64,000 nucleotides of DNA from UMGS1590 sp900552455 (GTDB lineage Bacteria > Bacillota > Peptococcia > Peptococcales > Peptococcaceae), in contig OZ007004.1 of NCBI GenBank assembly GCA_963931105.1, positions 62,001 through 126,000 on the forward strand. The letters run 5' to 3'. Numbering within the stretch: position 1 is the stretch's first letter; each line of letters begins with the position of its first letter. Under the pieces are notes generated by a model. It saw only the letters and a list, made by a program, of their open reading frames with translations. It did no database searches and was not told where the DNA came from. This document shows positions 42,373 to 50,395 of this stretch, piece after piece. The translations under genes and the position numbers were made by a program.

Positions 42373-43686
42373 TCACTGTGGGTGCGTGGGATGACGCGGA
42401 AGGAAGATATTTAGCTGGTAGCGGTCGTCTGTCTGGTGGATGTCGATGCTGCCGCCATTTTTTTCGGCTTTGTCGCGGATGTTGTGGAGACCGAAGCCGT
42501 GGTTGCGGGTGTCGCGTTTGCGTGTGCGCAGGTGTGTGGGCAGCGGAGCGGCGAGCGGATTTTCCAGGGTGACGACGTAAAAGCTCTGGTTCTGGCGGAT
42601 GGTGATGGTCAGCCAGCGTGGGCTGGTTTCCGGCAGGCGCGCATTTTCTTCGAGGGCGTTGTCGATGGCGTTGGCGAAGATGGTGCAAAGGTCGAAGGGG
42701 GTGAGTGTGAGAGGGCTTGTGAAGGCGCCGTCGATGGTGAGAGCAATCTGCGCTTTGCGCATCTGGCCGGCGCGTCCGTTGAGGATGGCGTCGATGACGT
42801 CGTTGCCTGTCTGATACAGGCGGTAGGCGGTGTCCTGCCATTCCTGCTGGAAATTGGCAAGGTAATCGGCGAGAGCGGCGGTGTCGCCGGTGTCACAAAG
42901 CTGGGCCATGTGGGCCATGTGGTGTTTCATGTCATGGCGAAAGGCACGGATGTCTGCCTGGGCTTCCTTGTAGCTTTCAAAATACTGCAGCTCCATGCCG
43001 GTATACTGAGCCTGCAGGGCGCTCTGGGCTCTGTAATAGGTGGTGGTTTTCCGGCGCCAGACCATGACGAGGAAGAACACGTTCAGAAAGATCACGAGGG
43101 CGGTGAGCATGGTGACAAGGAATTGGCCGCTGGCGGTCGCGAGGACGTTAGGGTCGAGCTCGCCGTTTGTTGGATTCATGACCAGGCCCAGGAGGGTCGT
43201 CAGCAGAAAGAGAACGACGATCATCAAGCATTCACCGATGCTGAAACGAATCGCCAGTTGGTCGCTAAATCTACGGCGCTGCCGCCAGACCCAAAAGATG
43301 ACGAGGACGTTCATCAGCGCGGCGAGGGCATAGAGTGCATGGTCATGGCCAAAAACGATGTCGACGCCGAGGACGTTAAGCACAAAGACGATCACGTTCA
43401 GTGGAAAACCGGCGATGAGTGTTAGAAAGGCGGTGGCAACCAGGGTGCGCAGCCGCGCCTGGGTGGTCAGAGAAACGACGCAGACAAGAACATAGGCAGC
43501 CATCACGAGGATGTAGAGCGGGTCGCTGTCCAGGACGGTAGCGATGGCAAGCAAGAGCCAGGTTACGGCCGCGGCAAGCAGCCAACGTTTCTGGGGAACG
43601 GCGCGGCGGTCTTGGGCATCCACGGCGAAGGTCACGAGCATGGTCAAGAGCAGCACGTCCAGCACTGCAACAAAGAGTCGAATCAT
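42373..43686 (-). CDS. GHKL sensor histidine kinase (AgrC/LytTR-partner type)
   Basis: The 437-residue protein has about six membrane spans in residues 1-195, then the H-box FRHDMKHHMAHM, an N-box NAIDNALEENARL and a G-box GFGLHNIRDKAEKNGG of the GHKL_5 (HATPase_c_5) class. Such kinases sense peptides or membrane signals and pair with LytTR regulators. It starts six bases after the response regulator gene. Confidence 0.92.
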   Translation of the reverse strand: MIRLFVAVLDVLLLTMLVTFAVDAQDRRAVPQKRWLLAAAVTWLLLAIATVLDSDPLYILVMAAYVLVCVVSLTTQARLRTLVATAFLTLIAGFPLNVIVFVLNVLGVDIVFGHDHALYALAALMNVLVIFWVWRQRRRFSDQLAIRFSIGECLMIVVLFLLTTLLGLVMNPTNGELDPNVLATASGQFLVTMLTALVIFLNVFFLVMVWRRKTTTYYRAQSALQAQYTGMELQYFESYKEAQADIRAFRHDMKHHMAHMAQLCDTGDTAALADYLANFQQEWQDTAYRLYQTGNDVIDAILNGRAGQMRKAQIALTIDGAFTSPLTLTPFDLCTIFANAIDNALEENARLPETSPRWLTITIRQNQSFYVVTLENPLAAPLPTHLRTRKRDTRNHGFGLHNIRDKAEKNGGSIDIHQTDDRYQLNIFLPRHPTHPQ

Positions 43687-43692
43687 CGGCGG

Positions 43693-44400
43693 CTACCTCG
43701 CTGTGCGGCTGACGTAAGTCTGAAAGGCGTTTTTGAAGGCTTTTTTGCGCAGACGGCTGAGGGGGATCTGCTCGCCGCTGACAAGCAGGATCTCATTTTT
43801 ATCCAGGCGAGCCACATAGCGGAAATTGATCAGATAGCTGCGATGCACGCGGAAGAAATCTTCGCCTGCGAGGGCGCGCTCGATTTCATCGATGCCGCGG
43901 CGATCACTGAAGGCGGTGTCTTTAAGCACCACGCGCACGCGTTTGTCCTGGGCTTCGATGTAATAGATGTCCTTGACGCGCAGCAGCGCTTCAACGGGCC
44001 CGTCCTCCACGTGCAGGGTAATGTGGTCCGACAGTTCTGCCCGCACAGCGGAAATGGCTTCGGTCAATTTTTCCGGCTGCACAGGTTTCACGAGGTAGCG
44101 AAAGGCTGCCACTTCATAGCCGGTGAGTGCAAATTCATCGTGCGAGGTGATGAAAATGATGTAGCAATCAGGCAGCAGCTTGCGCAGTCGTTTCGCGGTT
44201 TCGATGCCGTCGATGCCGCGCATTTCGATGTCCAGCAGGATGAGTTGGTAAGGCTGGCTCTGTTTCTGCACGGCAGCGAGCAGGGCCTCGCCGGATGTGA
44301 AACCGTCGACGAGCATATCCAGGTCCTGATAGGTTTGGTCGATGAACAGGCGCAGTGTCTGCTGCATGTGCCAGTCATCGTCGCAGATCGCGATTTTCAT
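43693..44400 (-). CDS. LytTR family response regulator
   Basis: The 235-residue protein has a receiver domain with the acidic pair CDDDW, the phospho-acceptor Asp in LILLDIEM and Lys in YLVKPV, followed by a LytTR DNA-binding domain (YYIEAQDKRVRVV ... FFRVHRSYLINFRYV). It probably controls a small regulon with the adjacent kinase. No autoinducer peptide gene of the AgrD type is visible next to it. Confidence 0.95.
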   Translation of the reverse strand: MKIAICDDDWHMQQTLRLFIDQTYQDLDMLVDGFTSGEALLAAVQKQSQPYQLILLDIEMRGIDGIETAKRLRKLLPDCYIIFITSHDEFALTGYEVAAFRYLVKPVQPEKLTEAISAVRAELSDHITLHVEDGPVEALLRVKDIYYIEAQDKRVRVVLKDTAFSDRRGIDEIERALAGEDFFRVHRSYLINFRYVARLDKNEILLVSGEQIPLSRLRKKAFKNAFQTYVSRTAR

Positions 44401-44481
44401 GAGGCTCTCCCCTTTCTGGGTAAAATCTTTCTCCTACAATTATATTTTGCTATGCGCAAAAGTACAAGAGGCGTTTGCACG

Positions 44482-44528
44482 CAAAAAATAAGAGCAGCGC
44501 TCGCAAATTGACGAGCACTGCTCTTAAG
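44482..44528 (-). terminator. Terminator of the AGCS symporter gene
   Basis: A 14-base stem with one mismatch (44490-44503 with 44512-44525), followed on the minus strand by TATTTTTTG. Confidence 0.8.
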
Positions 44529-44534
44529 ATCGGA

Positions 44535-45938
44535 TCAATCCCAAATGCCAGGCGTTGTGTGTTTAACACCAGCATCCCTGGCAACGAATTTTGGATCCTT
44601 GCCTTCTTTTTTCTGGCGCATGTAGTCGGCCAGCGTGCGCTTGACGGTGCCATTGAGGCAGAACAGCGCAATGATGTTGACGATCGCCATGCAGCCCATG
44701 GTGATGTCGGCCAGCGCCCAGGCAGCGTCCATCGAGTTGATGGCGCCGACAAAAACCATGACCACGCAGGTGCAACGGAAGATGAAGAGGAACACCTTAT
44801 TACTGGAAATGAAGCGCGCGTTGAACTCGGCATAGAAAAAGTTCCCGATCAGGGAGGTGAACGCGAAGAGTGCAACAGCAGCAGTCATGAAATGCACGCC
44901 CAAGGAACCGAAAACGGTTTCAACAGCAGCCTGCACGAGAGGAATCCCGTCGAGCTCGCCGCCTTTTTCGTAGACGCCGGAGAAGAGCACGAGGAAACCA
45001 CTGGTCGAGCAGATGATGATGGTGTCGATGAAAACCGAGAGCACCTGCACCAGCCCTTGTTTGACAGGGTGGCTGACTTCCGAGGAAGCAGCGGCGTTTG
45101 GTGCCGAACCCATACCAGCTTCGTTGGAGAACAGCCCGCGCTTGATCCCCATGACCAGGCAGCTGCCGAGCATCCCGCCAAAGATGGCACGGAAATCGAA
45201 GGCGTCGGTCACGATCATGCTGATGACTTCAGGGAATTTTTCGATGTTGAAAAGAACAACGACGATACCCAGGAAGATGTAAAGCCCTGCCATGATCGGC
45301 ACGAGGATCGACGACACCTTACTGATCTTGTCAACGCCGCCGAAGAACAGCACCATCGAGATCACAGCCAGCACAATGCCGAGATAAACCGGCACGCTGG
45401 AGTGTTCCCAGTCGCTGCTATAATATTCGAACGCCGAAACAATGTTGTACGCCTGCAGACCGTTGAAGCCGTAGGCGAAGGTGATGATCAGGATCGTCGC
45501 GAAAACCAGCCCCAGCCAGCGCATGCCCATGGCTTTTTCAATGTAGTAAGCAGGGCCGCCCTTGAAGATCGCGCCGTCGCGTTCCTTATAGATCTGCGCC
45601 AGCGTACTTTCGGCAAACGCCGACGCGCCGCCGATGATGGCCATGATCCACATCCACATCAACGCACCAGGACCACCAGCGACCAGCGCCGTGGCAATAC
45701 CGGCGATGTTACCGGTACCGACGCGAGAAGCCGTGGCGACCATCAGCGCCTGGAAGGATGAGATCGCTTCTTTGTTGGATTTCTTTTCCATAACGACGCG
45801 GAACGTCTCCGGGAAGAGACGGATCTGCACAAAGCCCAGACGGATCGAAAGGAAAAGACCGACCGCGATCAAAAGCCCTACGAGAATGTAGAGATACATC
45901 CAATCGCTGATCGAAACGAGAGTTTCTGTCAGAGTCAA
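44535..45938 (-). CDS. AGCS family sodium:alanine/glycine symporter
   Basis: The membrane protein has the AGCS signature region (GTGNIAGIATALVAGGPGALMWMW) and GLFSNEAGMGSAPNAAA, with about ten spans. It imports alanine or glycine with sodium. I chose the TTG at 45938, which lies ten bases after AAAGGGG and gives MTLTETLVSISDWMYL; no ATG has a comparable site. It neighbours NhaC, another sodium transporter, on the same strand. Confidence 0.92.
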   Translation of the reverse strand: MTLTETLVSISDWMYLYILVGLLIAVGLFLSIRLGFVQIRLFPETFRVVMEKKSNKEAISSFQALMVATASRVGTGNIAGIATALVAGGPGALMWMWIMAIIGGASAFAESTLAQIYKERDGAIFKGGPAYYIEKAMGMRWLGLVFATILIITFAYGFNGLQAYNIVSAFEYYSSDWEHSSVPVYLGIVLAVISMVLFFGGVDKISKVSSILVPIMAGLYIFLGIVVVLFNIEKFPEVISMIVTDAFDFRAIFGGMLGSCLVMGIKRGLFSNEAGMGSAPNAAASSEVSHPVKQGLVQVLSVFIDTIIICSTSGFLVLFSGVYEKGGELDGIPLVQAAVETVFGSLGVHFMTAAVALFAFTSLIGNFFYAEFNARFISSNKVFLFIFRCTCVVMVFVGAINSMDAAWALADITMGCMAIVNIIALFCLNGTVKRTLADYMRQKKEGKDPKFVARDAGVKHTTPGIWD

Positions 45939-46086
45939 TAAAATCAGTCCCCTTTTGTGAAAATAATTTATGCTCACTGCCGAGCCTATCATAGCTCGCA
46001 GCTAGACAAACAGCGTTAAACGCAAGGAAACCCGGCGGCCATTGCGTCGGGTTTTCCCTGGGATATTTCAGTGATGCTTGCAAGCG

Positions 46087-47712
46087 TTAGTTCGCCCACT
46101 CCGCACCATATTTTTTCTGTTCACGCTTCTTGGCGAACATCAGCGTGCCAACGATGAGCACAGCGCCAACGATCCAGCAGATGAACATGTTGCGTGTGAA
46201 GCCAGCGACAATGAATGTTACCGCCGAGATTCCGGCAACTGTGATCGCGTAAGGCAGCTGGGTGTTGACATGGTTCAGATGGAAGCACTGTGCACCGGCA
46301 GACGCCATGATCGTCGTGTCGGAGATTGGCGAGCAGTGGTCACCGCAAACCGCACCAGCCATGCAGGCGCTCATGGAAATGATCATGAGCTGTGGGTCCG
46401 TTTCCTGGAAAGCAGCAACAACGATAGGGATCAGGATCCCGAACGTGCCCCAGCTCGTCCCGGTAGCGAACGCCAGACCGCAGCCGATGAGGAAGATGAT
46501 CATTGGCAGGAAGTTGACCAGCGCGCCGGCGGAATTTTCGATGATACCTGCAACATAGGTGGAAGCGCCCATGCTGTCGGTCATCGCCTTGAGGCTCCAG
46601 GCGAAAGTCAGGATCAGGATTGGTGCGATCATCGCTTCAAAGCCCTTTGGCACACATTCCATGAATTCCGTGAAGGTCATAACACGGCGAGCCATGTAGA
46701 AAAGCAGCATGAAGATTAGCGCGAAGAACGAACCAACTGCAAGACCGACAGATGCATCAGAGTTCGAGAAGGAATCGACAAAGCCCGTGCCTGCAAAGAA
46801 ACCGCCGCTCCAGATCATACCGATAACGCAGCAGATGATCAGCACGATAACAGGCAGCAACATATCGATCAGATGACCGCCCTCTTCCTTCGTGTTGTCC
46901 GAGAAGTTTTCGTAAGGACGTTCACTTGTCGTGTAGAGATCGCCCTTGATCGCATTGAGCTCGTGCAGCTCCATTGGACCGTAGTCCGCATGCAGCACAG
47001 AGATCAGGATGATGAACGCGATCGTGAAGAGCGCGTAGAAGTTGAAAGGAATGCACTGGATAAAGAGCGCGATCCCGTTTTCTTCGCCCGGCACAAAGCC
47101 CGATACCGCAGCCGCCCAGGACGAAATTGGTGCGATGATGCAGACAGGCGCCGCCGTCGAGTCGATCAGATAAGCCAGCTTTGCGCGGGAGATCTGGAAC
47201 TTGTCCGTTACAGGACGCATAACGCTCCCAACTGTGAGGCAGTTGAAATAGTCGTCGATAAAGATCAGAATACCCAGGCAGATCGTCGCCAGCTGCGCGC
47301 CGACACGATTCTTGATCTTCGTCTGCGCCCAGCGGCCAAACGCCGCCGACGCACCGGATTTGTTCATCAGCGAGACAACGATCCCCAAAATGACCAAGAA
47401 GATAATGATACCTACATTATAAGGATCCGAAAGGACCGCAACGATCCCTTCCGAATATACGTGGTTGATCGTTCCCTCAAAGCTGAAGCCGGAATACAAA
47501 AGCCCACCAGTCAGCACCCCGATGAACAGCGAGCTGTACACTTCCTTCGTGACCAGCGCCAGAGCAATCGCCACGATCGGTGGAACCAGTGCCCAGAACG
47601 TCTCCTGCACCGACTCGGCCGTCGTCGTGAAGGCAGCAAACAGCAAAACAGCAACCAGCGCGACCAACGTCACAATCGTGCCGATGCCAAATTTTTTCTT
47701 CGATGTTGACAT
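46087..47712 (-). CDS. nhaC: NhaC-type sodium:proton antiporter
   Basis: The 541-residue protein has about twelve membrane spans and NhaC-type segments (FIDDYFNCLTVGSVMRPVTD, then GDHCSPISDTTIMASAGA). It exchanges sodium for protons; relatives also exchange lactate/malate. It may balance the sodium brought in by the AGCS symporter. A G-rich leader precedes the ATG. Confidence 0.88.
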   Translation of the reverse strand: MSTSKKKFGIGTIVTLVALVAVLLFAAFTTTAESVQETFWALVPPIVAIALALVTKEVYSSLFIGVLTGGLLYSGFSFEGTINHVYSEGIVAVLSDPYNVGIIIFLVILGIVVSLMNKSGASAAFGRWAQTKIKNRVGAQLATICLGILIFIDDYFNCLTVGSVMRPVTDKFQISRAKLAYLIDSTAAPVCIIAPISSWAAAVSGFVPGEENGIALFIQCIPFNFYALFTIAFIILISVLHADYGPMELHELNAIKGDLYTTSERPYENFSDNTKEEGGHLIDMLLPVIVLIICCVIGMIWSGGFFAGTGFVDSFSNSDASVGLAVGSFFALIFMLLFYMARRVMTFTEFMECVPKGFEAMIAPILILTFAWSLKAMTDSMGASTYVAGIIENSAGALVNFLPMIIFLIGCGLAFATGTSWGTFGILIPIVVAAFQETDPQLMIISMSACMAGAVCGDHCSPISDTTIMASAGAQCFHLNHVNTQLPYAITVAGISAVTFIVAGFTRNMFICWIVGAVLIVGTLMFAKKREQKKYGAEWAN

Positions 47713-47839
47713 ACCGTCTAACCCCCTAAGCCTAAGTTGTGTGAATAAATTTACAAAGATATTTCATATTTTACACGCTGCGCTCACATTTGACCAGAGG
47801 CATTGATACACATAAGAAATTACTATCAAATTCCGCTCA

Positions 47840-47853
47840 CTGTTCTAGAACAG
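47840..47853. promoter_or_regulatory. 14-bp perfect palindrome CTGTTCTAGAACAG
   Basis: It lies between the AraC-gene terminator and the nhaC gene, about 128 bases upstream of nhaC. It could be an operator; the binding protein is unknown. Confidence 0.35.
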
Positions 47854-47880
47854 AAAAAGCGCAGCACGGTGGCTGCGCAT
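47852..47880 (-). terminator. Terminator of the AraC-family gene
   Basis: GCGCAGC pairs with GCTGCGC, followed by TTTTTC on the minus strand. Confidence 0.7.
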
Positions 47881-47893
47881 CAATAATCGGTGC

Positions 47894-48706
47894 TTATTTC
47901 TTTTTGATTGGAATCCAAACCTCGCTGTAGTAATTGTCATCGTGGATGCCGGCGGCGATCTCGTAGGTGCCGTTGGCTGGGAGCCATTCGGAGAAGATCT
48001 GTTTGTTCACGGCCTGCATGGTTTCGGCCATTTTGCCGCGGCAGGGGAACACGGCCCAGGTGTGCGCAGGGATGGTGCGGGTTGTGAAACCATCGGGAAT
48101 GGCGACGGCTGGATCATAGGGATCGGCGATGAGATAGTCGAACTGGTCTCCTTTCATCTCGGCGTCAATATTGATGCCGTAGAGACCGCGCACGGTTTCT
48201 GCGCCGCCGACGGCGAAATGCTCCTGCCAGAATGCCGGCACTTTCGTTGGGCCTTCCTCGTAGCTGAACGTCTCTGCACGGCAGAGCACGGTGAATGCGT
48301 CTTTCTTTTCAATGCGATATTCCATGTTTCTTCCATCTTCCAATGAGAGTTTGATCACAAGCGGCGCAAAGGAAACGACCGTGCCGCCGCTTTTGCGTAA
48401 CGCGGTCGGAGTAACGCCATGGAAGCGGGTGAACGCTTTCGTAAATCCATCCGGCGAATCGTAGCCAAAATCCAGCGCGATATCGATGATTGGCCGATCG
48501 CTCGCGAGCACCGCCAGTCCGGCCTGCGAAAGGCGGCGCTTGCGAATGTACTCACCGACGCTCATGCCGCAGAGCATGGCGAATCCGCGCTGGAAATAGA
48601 ATGGCGAAAGCATCGCTGCGCGGGCAATCTCTTCCACGCTGAGCGGTTCCGCGAGATGGTCTTCGATGTAGCGGATGGCTGCGCTGATGCTTTCACTCCA
48701 GGTCAT
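47894..48706 (-). CDS. AraC family regulator with GyrI-like effector domain
   Basis: The first ~100 residues form the double helix-turn-helix of AraC regulators (YIEDHLAEPLSVEEIARAAM; IIDIALDFGYDSPDGFTKAF). The C-terminal ~155 residues resemble the GyrI-like small-molecule binding domain (RIEKKDAFTVLCRAETFSYE ... YEIAAGIHDDNYYSEVWIPI). It probably senses a drug or metabolite. The ATG at 48706 follows AAGGAGGAG. Confidence 0.9.
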   Translation of the reverse strand: MTWSESISAAIRYIEDHLAEPLSVEEIARAAMLSPFYFQRGFAMLCGMSVGEYIRKRRLSQAGLAVLASDRPIIDIALDFGYDSPDGFTKAFTRFHGVTPTALRKSGGTVVSFAPLVIKLSLEDGRNMEYRIEKKDAFTVLCRAETFSYEEGPTKVPAFWQEHFAVGGAETVRGLYGINIDAEMKGDQFDYLIADPYDPAVAIPDGFTTRTIPAHTWAVFPCRGKMAETMQAVNKQIFSEWLPANGTYEIAAGIHDDNYYSEVWIPIKKK

Positions 48707-48735
48707 GGCTTCTCCTCCTTCTGCTCTCATTGTAG

Positions 48736-48763
48736 GCAAAAGGCCGGGCGTTTGCCCGACCTG
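48736..48763 (-). terminator. proA terminator
   Basis: GGTCGGGC pairs with GCCCGGCC and is followed by TTTTG on the minus strand. Confidence 0.75.
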
Positions 48764-48788
48764 TGATGCTTTCTTTTGTCTGAAAAGC

Positions 48789-50066
48789 TCAGATATCTCT
48801 GTGATGGAACTGTTTTTCGCCGCTGGCGTAGTCGGCTACGATCTGGCCCTGGCCGAAGAGTTTGTATTTGTAGGTGACGAGCCCTTCCAGACCAACGGGA
48901 CCGCGGGCGTGTATCTTTCCGGTGGAGATGCCAACTTCGGCGCCGAAGCCGTAGCGGAAACCGTCGGCGAAACGTGTGGAACAATTGTGATAAACACCGG
49001 CGCTGTCGACCATCTGCAGAAAACGCGCAGCGGTGGCGGCATCTTCGGTGAGGATGGCGTCGGTGTGGTGAGAACCGTAGGTATTGATGTGGCGGATCGC
49101 TTCTTTCACGCCGTCTACGAGCTTGACGGAGCAGATGAGGTCGCCGTATTCGGTGGCAAATTCGTCCTCTCCCATCACGTCCATGCTGACGATCTGCGCC
49201 GCTTCTTCTGTGCCGCGCAAGGTGACGCCGGCAGCTGCGAGCGCAGCGGCAGCTTTTGGCAAGAACGCATTGGCGATGGCGCGGTCGATGAGCAGCGTTT
49301 CCATGGCGTTGCAGGCTGCAGCGTACTGGGTTTTGGCGTCGACGATGATCGGCAGCGCTTTTTCCTGGTCGCAGGCTTTGTCGGCGTACACATGGCAGAT
49401 GCCTGAGGAATGGCCCATGACTGGAATCTTGGTGTTTTCCATGATGTAGCGGACAAATTTATTGGAGCCGCGCGGGATCAGGAGATCCACGTCCTGGTCG
49501 CAGGCGAGGAGCTCGTCGATCTCGCTGTGAGCTTCTGCCTGGAGCAGACAGCTTTCCGGCAGACCGGCGCGGATCACCGCGTCCTTGATAAGGTTGAAGA
49601 GCACGCGGTTGGTGTTTGCCGTCTCCTTGCCGCCTTTGAGGATGGCGCAGTTGCCGCTCTTCACGCAAAGGGACGCGATCTGCACAAGCGCATCTGGTCG
49701 CGCTTCAAAGATCACGCCAATGACACCGATCGGCACTGTGGCACGATAGAGCGTCAGATTTTCGTCAAGCTCGCGGGCGAGGGTGATCTTATTGAGAGGA
49801 TCTGCGAGTGTTTCCAGCTGGCGCAGGCCGCTGATGCAGTCGCGCAGCTTGCCGTCGTCGAATTTCAGGCGTTTGCGCGTCGCGCCAGTGACACCATTTT
49901 CGTCAGCAGCAGCGAGATCCTGCGCATTGGCAGCGAAGATCTCCTCGCGATGCGCTTCCAGCGCGAGGGCGATCTGTTCCAGCGCAGCATTGCGCGCTTC
50001 GTTCGTCGATGCAGCCAGCGCCGGCGCAGCCAGCTTCATGCGACGTGCTTCTTCTTTGATATTCAT
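48789..50066 (-). CDS. proA: Glutamate-5-semialdehyde dehydrogenase (gamma-glutamyl phosphate reductase)
   Basis: The 425-residue enzyme has the aldehyde-dehydrogenase fold with PIGVIGVIFEARPDALVQIA, LKGGKETANTN, IPRGSNKFVRYI and the catalytic Cys in YAAACNAMETLLI. It reduces gamma-glutamyl phosphate for proline synthesis. AAGGAGG precedes the ATG. The partner gene proB is not in the window. A structured leader with its own terminator lies upstream. Confidence 0.97.
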   Translation of the reverse strand: MNIKEEARRMKLAAPALAASTNEARNAALEQIALALEAHREEIFAANAQDLAAADENGVTGATRKRLKFDDGKLRDCISGLRQLETLADPLNKITLARELDENLTLYRATVPIGVIGVIFEARPDALVQIASLCVKSGNCAILKGGKETANTNRVLFNLIKDAVIRAGLPESCLLQAEAHSEIDELLACDQDVDLLIPRGSNKFVRYIMENTKIPVMGHSSGICHVYADKACDQEKALPIIVDAKTQYAAACNAMETLLIDRAIANAFLPKAAAALAAAGVTLRGTEEAAQIVSMDVMGEDEFATEYGDLICSVKLVDGVKEAIRHINTYGSHHTDAILTEDAATAARFLQMVDSAGVYHNCSTRFADGFRYGFGAEVGISTGKIHARGPVGLEGLVTYKYKLFGQGQIVADYASGEKQFHHRDI

Positions 50067-50080
50067 AGGAAAACCTCCTT

Positions 50081-50300
50081 ATGATCGATCGATGGGATTT
50101 TTCTCATAGTACCACAAAACTTGGCGCATGTCTCGCTAGGTTTATGGATTAATCTTCACAAAATAAGGGCTCACCATTCGGCAAGCCCTTCGCACATGTG
50201 AGCAATATTCTACATTTTAGGCACCCCGTCGCTCGCGGAGGTGAAACATACACGTTCATGATATTCTTGCCGTCATGAACGGCGAACTTTTGTTCATTAT
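50081..50300 (-). ncRNA. Structured leader RNA upstream of proA, class unknown
   Basis: Transcribed from the promoter at 50302-50330, it has an eight-bp stem GTTCATGA/TCATGAAC, then a CACC..GGTG hairpin, then a terminator hairpin at 50157-50190, leaving about 90 bases to proA. A 36-codon frame (50149-50259) crosses all of it, with four Cys in CLKCRILLTCAKG and FCED, but without a clear ribosome site. I do not recognise a riboswitch or T-box core. It may be a riboswitch or an attenuator. Confidence 0.55.
50157..50190 (-). terminator. Terminator hairpin inside the proA leader
   Basis: AAGGGCTTGCC pairs with GGTGAGCCCTT (11 bp, two G-U pairs, GAAT loop) and is followed by ATTTTG. Its place before proA suggests conditional termination. 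Confidence 0.75.
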
Positions 50301-50301
50301 C

Positions 50302-50330
50302 ATTATACTAGATGTCGGAATCCCACGCAA
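50302..50330 (-). promoter_or_regulatory. proA leader promoter
   Basis: TTGCGT (50325-50330), 17-base spacer, TATAAT (50302-50307). Confidence 0.7.
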
Positions 50331-50350
50331 CGTAAAATCATCATCACTCC

Positions 50351-50390
50351 ACAAAAAAAGCACCAACGTCGACAATGACGTTGGTGCTAT
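50351..50390 (-). terminator. Terminator of the ctsR-mcsA-clpC operon
   Basis: A 12-bp perfect stem (50359-50370 with 50377-50388) followed by TTTTTTTG on the minus strand. Confidence 0.9.
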
Positions 50391-50395
50391 GCGCT

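Noticed and set aside
42263..42841. Upstream extension of the CPBP gene
   Set aside because: It is antisense-like Arg/His/Pro-rich sequence through the kinase end and a terminator; the ATG at 42262 has its own ribosome site.
50149..50259. 36-codon frame in the proA leader as a true protein gene
   Set aside because: It runs through the terminator hairpin and has no convincing ribosome site, so it is not listed as a gene, only as part of the leader RNA observation.
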